A stretch of DNA of 64,000 nucleotides from Stemphylium vesicarium (lineage: Eukaryota; Ascomycota; Dothideomycetes; Pleosporales; Pleosporaceae), in the NCBI GenBank assembly GCA_004380135.1, contig QXCR01000006.1, forward strand, positions 124,001 to 188,000. The letters are read 5' to 3'. Both the position numbers and the translations under genes were made by a program. The notes beneath the pieces are model-generated. The model worked only from the letters and a program-made list of their open reading frames with translations. It did no database searches and was not told where the DNA came from. This document shows, in pieces, positions 11,252-23,514 of this stretch. The first letter of the stretch is position 1. Every line of letters begins with the position of its first letter.

Positions 11252-12502
11252 ATGAGCAATAGACAGATGCGCCAGCCGAAGCGCAATGAGGCTTTCCATC
11301 CCGCCCGCGACCCTATCAGGCACGACGCAGCACTGCAGCTAGACCACGGTCGCGTCACCGGCCCTTTACCTTTTCTCAACCCTACACGAGCGCACTACCG
11401 CCACGAGGCACGTCCCGATGCCCAGTTCAAATGGACTTCACGAAACGATCGCAAAGGGAGACACGCAGTAGCTGTTGATCAAAACCAGTCCTCGGCCGCA
11501 GCAAAGCATACTACACCGCGACCGACCTCGTCTCCCCGCACCATTGCTCGTAATACATGGCGTATGCTCACGTACTACCCGGTGTGGGACATATCCTTCG
11601 ACGTCGCGTATATCTTCACCATAGGTAGCGTCATCTGGATCTTCAACGCGTTCTTCGCCTTCTTGCCGCTGGTCCGACCAGGAACGGAGTTCGAGAATGA
11701 GGAGCTTTATGGCGGAGGTATAACTGCGTTCGTTGGAGCAACTGTCTTTGAGTTCGGATCATTCCTACTGCTAGCAGAGGCGATAAATGAGGGTAGATCG
11801 GGGTGCTTTGGATGGGCGGTAGAGCAGGTTATGTCGTATGAGGAGTGCGAGGCCTCCGTGGCATTACAGGCATTTAGGTTACATTGCGTACATCCCCACA
11901 ACAAACGGAAGTCTGTCAGGGACGGACATTCTGATGCGTCGAAGCACGCGCTACAGTCGCATCGACATTCGTGGGTGTGGTGGCCATCGAAAGAAGAGCT
12001 ACGGACTCACTACATTCACAATCTGGGCTTTATAGCCTCGTTGTCCCAGTTCCTCGGCGCGACAATCTTCTGGGTAGCTGGTTTTACAGCACTGCCTGGT
12101 ATCTACGATAGGATGTCGCAAACTGTCGCCATAGTACTCTACTGGACACCGCAAGCTGTAGGCGGTCTCGGCTTCATCATCTCCGGCTCGCTCTTCATGA
12201 TCGAGACACAGTCTAAGTGGTGGAAGCCAGCACCTCGAACACTAGGTTGGTGGGTAGGAGCGTTGAATACAATTGGTGGTGTAGGCTTCACACTATGTCC
12301 AGCCTTTGGGTACGACAGTAGCAGCTGGGCGCAATACCAGGCATCTCTCAGTACCTTCTGGGGCAGTTGGGCTTTCATGGCTGGCAGCACACTACAGTGG
12401 TACGAGAGCTTGGAGAAATTTCCGGTGGAATTCGATCGAAACTCCGAAGTCGGTAGCAGTGCAATCGACGTACGTTTGAAGGAACAGCCGATCAAGCATT
12501 GA
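11252..12502 (+). CDS. Fungal multi-pass integral membrane protein, 416 aa
   Basis: A single exon from ATG 11252 to TGA 12502. The first ~105 residues are basic and soluble. About six hydrophobic segments follow, near residues 113-140, 155-178, 255-280, 290-318, 327-350 and 366-387, separated by short loops and one charged loop (residues ~190-250, His/Lys-rich). The region before the first segment reads NTWRMLTYYPVWDISFDVAY. The pattern matches a conserved Pezizomycotina family annotated only as integral membrane protein. No transporter signature or catalytic motif is visible, so substrate and membrane are unknown. It lies 306 bases upstream of an MFS gene on the same strand. Confidence 0.7.
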   Translation: MSNRQMRQPKRNEAFHPARDPIRHDAALQLDHGRVTGPLPFLNPTRAHYRHEARPDAQFKWTSRNDRKGRHAVAVDQNQSSAAAKHTTPRPTSSPRTIARNTWRMLTYYPVWDISFDVAYIFTIGSVIWIFNAFFAFLPLVRPGTEFENEELYGGGITAFVGATVFEFGSFLLLAEAINEGRSGCFGWAVEQVMSYEECEASVALQAFRLHCVHPHNKRKSVRDGHSDASKHALQSHRHSWVWWPSKEELRTHYIHNLGFIASLSQFLGATIFWVAGFTALPGIYDRMSQTVAIVLYWTPQAVGGLGFIISGSLFMIETQSKWWKPAPRTLGWWVGALNTIGGVGFTLCPAFGYDSSSWAQYQASLSTFWGSWAFMAGSTLQWYESLEKFPVEFDRNSEVGSSAIDVRLKEQPIKH

Positions 12503-12808
12503 GCACTTTCCCGGATACTGTCTCGTGGTGAAAACCGTTTGCAGTCACCGGAATCTAAAGGCTACTGAAGTCCGACGCGATCCGAGTCGTTCCTCCCTTC
12601 AATACTTCCGGTTTCCGCATGACCATTTCCCTACATGGGAACCGCCTTGCAATTTCCACGTGGCGTCACGTCTGGTAGACAAGTCACTTGGCAGCGATGT
12701 CCTCCAGTTATCGTCGCAGTAGCATGATGTAATGGCATCGTACTCGAATCCTGCCCCAAGAATAGTTGCGCACTTATACAACAATGAGAACGTTCTGCAA
12801 GGGTATTT
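12503..12808. other. Short intergenic spacer
   Basis: 306 bases separating two plus-strand membrane-protein genes. Nothing coding is visible; it presumably holds the terminator of the first gene and the promoter of the MFS gene. Confidence 0.45.
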
Positions 12809-14636
12809 ATGCAGTACCCACCTCCTTACTCCTCATTCTCTGTCTACACGAAACCCTTTGTCACGCCTGCCCTACGCTCAAGCATAAGTACAGACAGAGA
12901 ACGCACTATGATCCGAAATGAAGTACTGCGAATGTACCAGAGCGAAGAACTCCCGAGTGTCTACAGCGGATTCGGCAGCAGCCTGGGTTTCAGCATGAAA
13001 GACTTGCATAGCAAGACTATGCGCGCCAAGGACACACTCTCCAATGTGGTTGACTGGGAAGGCAGGGACGATGTAGCAAATCCAAGGAACTTTCCAAAGT
13101 CGACGAAGACGATTAATATCGCGTGCATCTTCTTCATGAGTCTTGTATCGTGCGTAAGAGTATTCTTTTGTACATGTTCACGGCTGCTAACGTGCAACAG
13201 GCCGTTCACATCATCTGTAGTCGCGCCTGCTATCCCAGACATCATGCGCGACTTCGAATCGACCGATGCGTATCTGTCCGCCTTCGTGTTGAGTATCTAC
13301 GTCTTGGGATACGCCTTCGGACCACTGCTCATCAGCCCCCTTTCGGAACAGTACGGCCGGTTGCCGCTATACCACGTATGCAATGTACTCTTCACGGCCT
13401 GCACTCTGGCCTGCGGGTTTTCAGACTCGCTCGGTACCTTGGCTATCCTTAGGTTCCTTGCTGGTGTGGGCGGGAGCAATGTGTTCGCTCTTGCGCCATC
13501 AAGTCTTGCAGACCTCGTCGTGAAAGAAGAGAGGGGCAGTGTCATGGCACTGGTTGGTATGGCGTACAATCTTGGCCCAGCAATCAGTCCTACAGCTGGC
13601 AGCTATCTCAACGACGCAAAAGGATGGCGAGCGATCTTTTACCTCACGGCTATTCTTGGTGGAATCGGCACCATTCTCAGCATGGTGTGCATGTCTGAGA
13701 CGTATGAACCGGTCCTTCTAAGGCAGAAGGCTGCTCGACTCCGGAAGCAGAGCGGTAACCCAGAGCTACGAGCGAAAACTAACATCCACGTCGAAATGAG
13801 CAGGTTGAAGACTTTCCGCAAAGCAATGGTTATGCCCTTTAACATGCTCTTCTTCTCACCCCCAATATTCTTCACTTCTCTGCTCACAGCCATCGGTTAC
13901 GGCTACATCTACATCTTGTACACGACCATTCCCACTACATTCGTTGAGACGTACGGATGGGCGCCCAAGAAACTCGGCCTCGCATATCTAGGTACTGCTG
14001 TCGGCAATCTCATCGGTATGCTCGGAGGTGGGGCAGTCAGCGACGGACTCATCAAGCGTAGGGCATTGAAGGGAGATACGCGACCTGAGAACCGGTTGCT
14101 ACCCATGATCTTCTGGTGGCCGCTCGTGAGCGCTGGACTTTTCATATACGCGTGGACTGCCCAGCATGCCGTACATTGGATCGCACCCTTGATCGGTACC
14201 GCAATCTTCGGCGCGGGAGCCATGAGTGCCATCGTAAGTCTCTTCTACCATATATGTCACCTTCGCTCTTGGTATGCCGCAATATTCCATCTAACACGAG
14301 TCATAGTTCTTCACAGGAACATACATCCTCGACGCCTACCCACTTCACTCCGCCTCTGGTATGGCTGCTTGCTCTGTGATGCGCTCACTCATCGGCGGCC
14401 TCGCTCCACTATTTTCGCAAAAGATGTACCAGAAACTAGATGTAGGCTGGTCTTTTTCGCTACTTGCCTTCATCGCTCTCGCTTTCGCCCCCGTGCCTTG
14501 GGTGTTTTACACATTTGGCGAAAAGTGGCGAGGAAGGGAACGTTGTAGCGGACGGGCTGAGGCTAGTAGTCTTGATAGCCTAGAGACTAGTCGTCAAAGC
14601 GAGATGGTGGAAATGGAAGCCAAATCAGTCGTATGA
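12809..14636 (+). CDS. MFS transporter, DHA1 (drug/polyamine exporter) type, 567 aa
   Basis: Exons 12809-13149, 13201-14233 and 14307-14636. The first intron uses GTGCGT (13150) to CAACAG with a GCTAAC branch site. A better-looking GTAAGA four bases downstream would break the frame. The second intron is GTAAGT...TCATAG. The N-terminal ~95 residues are cytosolic and carry the DHA1 entry motif (VDWEGRDDVANPRNFPKS). Then come FTSSVVAPAIPDIM, the MFS loop LSEQYGRLPLY, and 12 predicted membrane segments ending in APVPWVFYTFGEKWRGRER. The family exports drugs, toxins or polyamines by proton antiport at the plasma membrane. An internal Met (12908) is an alternative start. No biosynthetic cluster is adjacent, so the substrate cannot be inferred. 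Confidence 0.85.
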
Positions 14637-15349
14637 TTTATTGAAAGGGCACTGTCGGTTGTAGCAGAGGGCACATGTTCTCAGTATAGGAGGAGAGGAA
14701 AGGGTCGAATGACTGAACATGGGAGCTCTTGCATTGTGGTCAAGAATACAGGAGTATTCGGTGCGAGGCGGGTCATGCGAGTTTCCATCTAGTATGCGAC
14801 TTCCTCTATTAGTAATAGATGCTTCCATCTTCACCTTTCCCAGGACGCGATGTCCCCTAATCTGCACGGCTAGCAATTGCCAGGTACAGTAGGCGCCTTA
14901 GGCTCTCTTCTCTCCAAGTCAACGAGCCTTCTTGATCTTACTCTACCCCACTCATAGACACCGCAGAATATCGCTCCACTCCATCAAACACTACATCCAT
15001 TGCCGATCGAGGCGTCACCATTACTATCGCGGCATCTTCAAATACTCTTTCTACACCAGTTCGCCACTGCACCCACCAGCCACAACGACTCCAAACTATT
15101 TTCGAGACCACTAGTCACCCAGCGTGTGCACACGATACTACTCCCGTTTGCACATGGTCACGCGCACGCAACAATAATTTTTTGCATAGCAACGTCAGTC
15201 TACCGCTCTCGAGCCGCCATAAACACACGTTCACTGTGCTCTCACGCACTTTACTGGATCATTGAGCACGACAGCCATCGCCGAACCCAGAAACCGACAT
15301 ACGGTCAGCACAGAAAGACTCTTGCACAAGACCAACCCCAACCGACAAC
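14637..15349. other. Intergenic, probable promoter and 5' UTR
   Basis: About 710 bases before the BTB-like gene. The last 300 bases are C-rich and pyrimidine-biased on the plus strand, as is common near fungal transcription starts. No coding feature supported. Confidence 0.45.
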
Positions 15350-16465
15350 ATGGCCTCCGACCCCCCACCAGCCCACCGAACCGCCTCGACACCGAAAAAG
15401 CCCACTTCCAACCCCACAGGCAGAGTAATCATAACCGTCGGCGCCTCAGAATCCACATCACGCACCTGGACGCTCTCCCAAGCGACGCTAGCCCAGCATT
15501 CATCCTACTACCGGCACCTCTTCGCCGCGGAGCCCCTCACCTCGCACACCCTTTTCGCCACCACTCGCTCTTTCTCAAACTTCGTCGACTACCTGCACTC
15601 CAGCATCTACAGCACCAACACACAAGTCGCAAACTACAGTGCTACGCGCGCACACACCGACGCCTGCATTCTCGGCGCCAAGTTGGGTGTGAAGGGTTAC
15701 AGGGAAAGTGCGATTCGCGCTTTACATAAGCTGTTCGAGCCGCCAGATCAGAGCGTGACTCTCGGTTCGATTGAAGGACAGCGTACGATTACGGAGGCAG
15801 ATTTGGAATACGTGTGTATACATGCTGAAGAGGAGTTTCTGCCGCCGGACGTTGAGGACGTGGGTGCGTTGACGGGACTACGACATTTGTTCTTTGATGC
15901 GCTGGCTGTGCATTGGGGTCGGAGGAGAGTTTTGGATATCAGAGGTTGTCGGATTGATGCTGGTGCTGGTGCTGCGTTGGGGAGTAATACTACGTGGGTG
16001 AGCTTGTGGTTTGCGTTCCCCGAGTTTGCGGAGAGGGTGGGGGGCACGTGGAGAGTTATGGGGAGGAATAGGAGGGGTTTGTTAAAAGAGCCCGAGGAGT
16101 ATTTTTGTGTTTATGAGGGGGATACGGATGTTGAGGAGGAGGGGGAGGGTAGTGGGGGTGATGCAGATGGAGAGGATGAGGATGGCGACGTGATAATGGA
16201 CAAAGGCAAGGGCAAAGCCAGAGCCAAGGAAAGCTATCTGAACCGGCGGAAGAATGGCGAAAGCAAAAGGTTTTGGCTCAAGGTGAGGGGCCTGCGCAGC
16301 AAATCTAATATCGGTCAGACTGAGAAGCAAGAAGAGGAAGGTATGAGCGTGCAAGACCAGAGAACCTTTGAGGTAGAAGAAGAGCTAGCAATGTTCGCGT
16401 TGAAGCGACATGGAAGCCGATATGGAGACTCAAACGAAGGAAGTGGAGACAGTGGCCGAACCTGA
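15350..16465 (+). CDS. BTB/POZ-like domain protein, 371 aa
   Basis: A single exon from ATG 15350 (ACAACATGG) to TGA 16465. Residues ~25-130 resemble a fungal BTB/POZ fold: a beta-strand start (GRVIITVGASE), the SxYFxxLF-like element (HSSYYRHLFAAE), then FVDYLHSSIYS and an alpha-rich part (ACILGAKLGVKGYRESAIRAL). A helical region follows, then a Glu/Asp-rich stretch (residues ~250-285) and a Lys/Arg-rich tail. Fungal BTB proteins of this size usually act as protein-interaction modules, sometimes as CUL3 adaptors. No catalytic domain is fused here. Assignment is from pattern, not alignment. Confidence 0.6.
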   Translation: MASDPPPAHRTASTPKKPTSNPTGRVIITVGASESTSRTWTLSQATLAQHSSYYRHLFAAEPLTSHTLFATTRSFSNFVDYLHSSIYSTNTQVANYSATRAHTDACILGAKLGVKGYRESAIRALHKLFEPPDQSVTLGSIEGQRTITEADLEYVCIHAEEEFLPPDVEDVGALTGLRHLFFDALAVHWGRRRVLDIRGCRIDAGAGAALGSNTTWVSLWFAFPEFAERVGGTWRVMGRNRRGLLKEPEEYFCVYEGDTDVEEEGEGSGGDADGEDEDGDVIMDKGKGKARAKESYLNRRKNGESKRFWLKVRGLRSKSNIGQTEKQEEEGMSVQDQRTFEVEEELAMFALKRHGSRYGDSNEGSGDSGRT

Positions 16466-19400
16466 CGAGACCGAGGAGCCGTGGGTGGCAGGGGAATTGA
16501 TGCAGAAATTGGTGCGGTACAATTGAAATGGAATTATCGCCATAGACACCAACTGGATAGCTAGTTTGATCAGGGTCGCAGCATCGTTGGCGAGGTGCAA
16601 AGATGGAAATGTGGTGGGTGTGGGAAAAGATGTCGTTTGACCATACGACTACGCGTCGCGAAGTCCAAAGCAACAGCAATGTCATCCGCAGTATATGCAT
16701 ATACGTACAGCTCACGACACCCTCTCACTTTTCCAGCAAAAATGCAAACTTCACATCACGAATAACATCCAGATTGTACATGCGACCACGTATCTAGCAT
16801 TACAAGCCAACCTCCGTCGGCCATTCATCCCGCGCTCATTGCTCACAAATCCCCATAAATTCTCCTGCGACACCGTTATCTGCCATGCCATGCCATGCCA
16901 TCCATTCATGCCACGCTCTTACCTATTCTCTAGCCCCGCATCCCACACCCCTGCACACTTCCACGCATACACCCACCACGAAAACAGCATGCAGTATCAC
17001 ACTTTAAGAGAAAAGTTTGGTTCACAGCCCGCGGGAAAAGCTGCCTCGGGGCTTCCCTATTGGAGGCGAGAAAATCTCCGACGCAAGCACATGTTGTGTC
17101 ACGAGCGAGTACTCGAACAAGTGTGTTCATTTCTTTTCTGACTTGCGTTGTACCTTGCTTTTCTCTCACCATTCGGAAGGATGATGCTATGAAGAGTGGG
17201 AAGTGTTTGGATCGGGACTTGCTTGCATGCATGCATCGCTGGATGGATGAATTGACTGGTACTGGGTCGAAGAGTTTGGGCACGCCATCTGCAGGACGAG
17301 ATCCGAACTTGTCAAAGCTGAGCGTGGGAGAGAGCCTATGATTTTGCTTTTAGGCGGGTTAAGATGGGGTGTGGGTGAGTAGCTGCTGCATCGATTTACG
17401 CGGTGGTGGTGGCCAAACCTGTGCGAAAAAAGCAGTGCAAGTGCGTAGGGTACAGCTTCGCAATATGTGGGGTGGAATGCTGAGTGTTTGCATCTAGAAA
17501 GCGCGATAACGGCTTCTGCCCTGGTGTTGCCACTTGATACAGCGCGATAGCCCGTCCCACTGCGTTGAAGAGAGTTGCTCATGTGGAGTGTTGTTGTCTC
17601 GGGCGGCTACGTACCATAGGACATCGGCTTGCCGACCAGCTCTCGGGTTGTCGCGAGTTGTCGGGCACCTCCGGCCAAATATTCTTCTTTCCGCTGCAGA
17701 CGCGTGAGCCCTACCGAAGTAAAGAGAAAAAATCTCTCCTTGTGGATTTGGCCATGCGAGCATCCGTGAGCATGGGTTTGCCTTTCTTGCCGATCTGCAG
17801 TAGATCCTCTTGGTCCACTTCATGCATTCTCGTTTTTTTGTCGTCCCATGTCTCGCGGGTTCGGGTAGGGCTCATGTATCGGCCGCATCTTTGTGCTCGG
17901 AGTTTGCCATAGATGTTTGGATGGCGGTCAAATTGACGAGAATGTCGTTCCGAAAAGTGGAATGATTGTGCTCTGTGTTTCTGCGCTTATCGCGTCAGAT
18001 TGATAGAAGCTAGTGAGAAACGTCGGTGAAGAGACGACAGGTCGTAGCCGTAGCGCTACGCTCCACACCTACCACGAGCGAACGATGGGGTCGATGCTTG
18101 CTCATGCCCAATGCCCTGTGCTCGCACTTGATCATGCAGCCTTGCGTAAGCTACCAGACTCATGGGCTCCAGTGTCAAAGCCACTGTTCGAGCGAACGAG
18201 GGTAACCATAACCGCACTGACGGCGGTGTTGGCTGGAAATTGGTTCTTCGGTGATAGGCGCAGGGAACACAGTCTCAGTCGCCAACCGTTGGAAGCCATA
18301 CAGCGCACTATGAGGCTGAGCAGCAAAGAGGTTTGAGCAACACCCAGAGGGCGCGTAGGTGCATGTACGCACTTCGGAACGCCGACCCGCTGTCAGTCTC
18401 GCGCCTCTCCGTCTTGTACACAGAGCTAGATGTGAATCACGACCTGTAGCTTGCTGTTCATTACCGAGTTACCAAACAACGTTCTCGGGCCGGTGATACA
18501 TGTACTGGAAGCCGCCGGTATCTTGAATACGGAAAGGCGTAAGAAGGCATATCTCCAATCGTATGTGTGGCGAGTGTAGCAAACTAAAACGCAGTGGTAC
18601 GCCTGGATAGCACGAAATTATGCGTTCTTCTGCAGCCATCCGGATGGAGAGCATCACTGTGCTACCTGGGTCATCGAGGATGCCTTTTGCAGCAAGGGCG
18701 TCCCATAGAACAACGCGGGGCCGAGCACATGTTGACAGTTGGCGTAATGTTGTGTTATGTGTGGGGATATCGTGCTAGGATTGAGCAACGATCTGATCCT
18801 GTTGTGAAAGGTCCCTCGAATGTGGCTGGAGGGGCCAAGCAACGACTTGGTCAGTCAGCCCGTGTCACCACGGGGCGCCATTCCAAGTCTTTTGTGCAAC
18901 AAACAAAGAGTAAGCCTCCCGAGACAGGAGTAGCGCAGAGAAGCTCGCGACCGAGGAGATGTGCGTGCAACTGAGGTCGGGGCGGAGTTTCGCGGTACAT
19001 GCGACAGGTCTTTTTCGGTCGGTATGGCGCGGCCCATGAGGCATTGCATGATATGTTGGCTCCATGAGTCACATTCCGATACCGAATCCGAAGTATCCCT
19101 AAATTGGTAGTGATAGATGAAAGACGACTTTCAGCTGTACTCGTGGCTTGGAGTCAAGTTGTTTGTCAGCCACAGTACCGTACCACCAGCCTAGGGCACG
19201 TCCACAGCCGCAGCACCATGCAAAGATACTGTCAAAGCGTCAGAATCGATGAAAGGATGCTGATCACGGTACGAGGCCGTGCCTCAGATGAATGAATGAA
19301 GGGCATCTTCCCAGGCATAAGGTTCAAAAACGCAGCACAGATGCTATCCGCAAGGTGGGAGATCGGTGTTCAAGCCCGACGAGTCGGTCATGTATCCAAA

Positions 19401-22151
19401 AGACGGCTTGCCGTGGTACTGTGACACCGGACAAACAGCCACGAAAGCTTACTGTGCAAGGCTCGTTCCTTGCTTTTCAGCCAGAACAGCAATCCCTAGT
19501 CGAAAGTCAGTACCCGCACTGTGGCTTTCCGCGTCCGTGGGCTTCCGTCACGCGAAAGCCTGCGGATCAATACTCGCAAAGGGCGAGACACACTTTGTAA
19601 GGTTTCGCTTTAGGAAAAAGAAGAGAGGAAGGGGTGTTTTTGTGGCTTGCAGAAGCAACTCTTCCCTGGGGAACGGAGAGATGTGATAACGCACGTCGGC
19701 TTCGGAAGAAACAAGGTGATGATGCAAGCCCGGTAGACAGCACATGGTATGTCCATGCTATTGACAACAGCCACTGTGCAGAGCCGAGGAATGATAGTAT
19801 CCCGAGACAGACCTTCAGGGATTTGAAGCGAGCCTCAACGCCTTCTAGGGTTGGTTTCGTCGATGCGGTTTCCAATATGAGCTGAGAGCAAACTTGAAGC
19901 CGTTGAGACACCGGGGCATTCCCACGCATCGCATATCGTCATATTGGGTAGCGTTTCCTGTTCGATGACCGTTAGTCTAAGACAGAAGCGGCTGCCTATA
20001 GACGTATGCATTAAGCCAGCGAATAGGCGAAGGCTCCCTTCATCGCGGCAATATGAGTGTGCATCTGGCTTCGGTAATTTGGCGATACAGATCCCATGAA
20101 TCTATGTCATCGCTACACTTGCGCAGCGGGTTCAATACTATGAAAGACCGAGAGGCGTGCATGCACATGTCTGACACTCGCCAGCGCGGGGGCGGTTCTG
20201 CGATGATGCAAAAAAGGATTGGGATTGAGGGATTTCTTCCCACAGGCTAGCGGCAGAAGGAAAAACAGGCGGCCTGGTGAGGATTGCCACACTTTCCAGC
20301 CGCGCGTCTTGGCACAAGTCATCCTTACACTTTCTGCTCGTCACACCCAGCCAAGCTGCACGTCAACGAACGCCATTGTCTGTACACGGCGGCCATACGA
20401 CATGAGCGCGTATTTGCTGATCCGCGAGCCGAGGATACGTGACATACATTACTCTTTCTTCGTCATCTTCGTCATATGACTTTCGGATTGGCTGCTGCAA
20501 AAACAAAGTCTCCTCTAACGGTGCCAATCGAGATTCCGGTGACGCCTTTTTTTGTCTGCAGGTGCAAGCGGATGTACATTGTACGCGACGTGCTAAGGTG
20601 TCTTGGGGGCATTGGTAGCCGAGTCGATACAAGGGCAACGGAAGCTGAGGGACGTTTGATGGTTGACTGGGGATAAATCAGCCCTCCTCGGCGGCCAGCT
20701 GACAGGCCACATGAATGAAGCGAGACAAGGCCCTTAGCAACGGCGCCCGTATGGCTGAGACATGTCCACAGCTGCCTGCGTGTCATTTCGCTGGGTATGC
20801 CTCCAACAGAACAGGATCAGGTCCCGAAGGACTGCCGTGCAGATCTAACGACATGTCAATAACACACTACACCATCTCGGCCACAAAGTTAGCTTAGCAT
20901 TGCCCTCGCCTTCCTCCATCGAGGTCAACATCGCCTGGCCTGAGCGGCCGGTTAGGCGGCGGCTGCTCCCAACAAACACTTACTCTAGTGGGCAGGATCC
21001 AGAGGCGCAAGAGGCCAGCCTGGGAAGCCTCGATCCTGCATTCTGGTCATCAATCGCCCCAACACCTGCATCCGATATCCGTTGACTCTCATCTACGATT
21101 CCCCTTACTCCACAGGCTAGGCAATCTTACACATGTGCTTAGTCGTTTAGGAGTTTAGCCCCGCAAAGCAGGGCGCAATCACGGCTCAATAGTCCCAGCG
21201 AGTCAAGACAGACTACTGCAAACTTACCTGGTCAGCACGCAGATGGCCATGCACACCTTAAGCCGTAGTGGAACCTGTGATTTGCTGGTGGCCCTAGGCT
21301 CATTGCATCTGTCGCGATGGATACCTTGCGGGTGCAGATGGACGATGCCCAGGCCGTGGAGCTTGGGTGGAGAGGCTAGGCTTCTGGTTGGATGCGAATT
21401 TGATAACCTGCGCAAGTCTATACATGAATTGGGCTGAGTGCAGGATCATGGTGGGGAGACTGCAGATTGATGCGTTGTAGCACCTTGGATCAAGTGGGTC
21501 AGATACGTGGGCTGTGATCGAGAGCGACTTGGGCTGTCAAGAACGTCGGAGATGTAGTTGGAGATCAATGTCAGGAGGGCAACACATTGCGATCACGAGT
21601 GTAGAAGATATGGTTTGCTCTTGGCTGGCTGGTAGCGATTTGTCATCGCAGCGCCATGGTATACAGTTTTTTCGTATTTCCGAGTTTGCTCGAAGCAAAT
21701 GTTGTCCTTCTTTTTGGGACCTACTAGCGTACAATGCTGAGCTATTTGCTCTGGTATCTTTGATATAGAAAATCTGAATGAAGGCAACGGCGAGGGGCCT
21801 CCGCGGCCGAACGCCCAACAAGAACAACTCCGGGAAATGCCCAATGACCCACTCCTAATACAACCGACAGAGTTCCATCGAAACAAACTCCATGCCATCG
21901 AGGCTGTTGACAGAGTTAAACGTAGTAAGCCACATCGGTGGCCGAATAATTCTAATGTCCAAGACCAGAAAGGTTGTCCGGACTGGTCTAGTTTTGTAAC
22001 GCCAATGAAAAAAAAACAATCCACACCAACACCTAGCGAGAAATCAATCGCTGCTCATGTCATCATGACTTTTCGAAAATAGTATAAACACATCGAGAAG
22101 AAGCGTATTCGTAAACAGAAGGGTCCATGAAATCATGGAAAGAAAGGTGGT
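16466..22151. other. 5.7 kb gene-poor interval
   Basis: No frame on either strand looks like a confident gene. Minor items: a CCATG pentamer run near 16884-16905, and a possible two-exon small gene at 20715-21085. In the latter, a GTATGC donor after CATTTCGCTG joins TTAG at 20898 and yields about 88 residues ending SLDPAFWSSIAPTPASDIR. I give that gene about 0.2. The interval lies 3' of the kinase at 22152-23514. Base composition is near that of the coding regions, so it is not an obvious AT-rich repeat-induced-mutation block. Confidence 0.4.
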
Positions 22152-23514
22152 CTAGTAGACGTGGACCGGAGCCATCATCGAAGGCTGGAAGGAGACGTGC
22201 TTGACCAAGTTGGCTGCCTGGATGAAAGGCTGGAACCACGTATTTGCGGGGGGCTGGGAAACGTATTGTTGAGATTGAGGCTGAGATTGAGGTTGAGGTA
22301 CACGAGAAGAAAACTTGGGAAGCTGCTGCTGGTATGATGAGGTCGAAGAAGCAGACGAGGCCGAGGAGCAGGCTGAGAAGACCGAGTCGCCATCAGAGTT
22401 GGAGCTTCCGGAAGAAGTGGAATGCTGGAAGGGCGATGGCGCGTAAGCGGAGCCAGGAAGAGGAGCAAACTGAGGAACGGGTGCCTGGTAGTATGGGTTG
22501 TAGACAGGGTCCTGGCTGTAGTCCACCGGACTGAAAAGAGGAGAAGGCAGAGGCGTTGAGACCGCCGACTTGGTGGCTGTGAAAGATGAGCATCGGAGAA
22601 TCATCTCACGGATCTCGGGAATGGTAGCCCTCTTGGCTGGGTTGAACTCGAACATGCGCCTAAGGACGGCATCGAGATCAGTGGAAACGGGAAGAATGGT
22701 CCTCAGGAAGTTGGGGTCCTTCATGAAGGCGCGGAAGGTGCTGTCCTCAAACGAGGCACGCTTCCATGGGTTGCGTCCACAGGTAAGGTTCACAAGCATG
22801 ACCCCGAGACTCCAGACATCATTGGGCGCTGATGCGTAGCATGAGTAAGCCTTGGGTGCTGATGTCTGGCATTCTGCACAAAGTTAGCGCGTGACTTATC
22901 TTGACTCGGAAATGATCAGACATACCTGGTGACATGTAGAAAGTCGAGCCGCATCCAAAGTCAGAGGTGACGTGGTCGGTAGTGGCGAGTCCAAAGTCGG
23001 CAAGCTTGCAAGTCATTCCTTGGTCAGTGACTAGAACGTTCTCTGGCTTTAGGTCCCGGTGGTAGATTCCAATAGAGTGGCAGTACTCGACGGCATCCAA
23101 AACCTGGAGGAAAGCGCGCTTGGCCATGGCATCGTTACCGACGTACTTGCCCTGTTCAGTGATGTTGGAGAACAGGTCACCTTCTGGGCAGTATTCAATA
23201 ACAACGTATGTGCAGTCGGGAGCATCCATGATCTTGACCAGGGAAACGACATTGGGGTGAGCGCTGGCCTGGTGGTGCAGCTGGATCTCGCGTTGCTGAA
23301 ATTTCCTCTGGCGAGGCTCAAGACCGACCTTGTTGAGCGCCTTTACGGCGTAAGGGATGTTGGTTTGTATGTCCACGGCTGTGTACACGACGCCGTAGGC
23401 TCCGACACCAAGGATGCCAGTCAACTGTAGTCGTCCAGCGAGAACCTGGCCTAATCGCTCTTCCGGGGCGCAAAATCCATTTTGGGAAGGAGAAGCTGGG
23501 GGTGTAGGGTACAT
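22152..23514 (-). CDS. Ran1/Pat1-like serine/threonine protein kinase, 436 aa
   Basis: Exons 23514-22926 and 22873-22152, joined over a 52-nt intron (GTATGT...GCTAAC...TGTGCAG). The kinase domain starts near residue 28. It has a Gly loop GVGAYGVVY (36-44), Lys58 in AVKAL, the catalytic HRDLKPEN (152-159), DFG (173-175) and an activation-segment end GSTFYMSPE. The tail after ~residue 300 is Ser/Pro/Gln-rich and disordered. All catalytic residues are present. Closest known families are S. pombe Ran1/Pat1 and fungal Ksp1-like kinases, which restrain meiosis or respond to nutrients. That role here is inference. The frame is open upstream of the chosen ATG but has no earlier in-frame ATG. Large gene-free regions lie on both sides. 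Confidence 0.85.
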
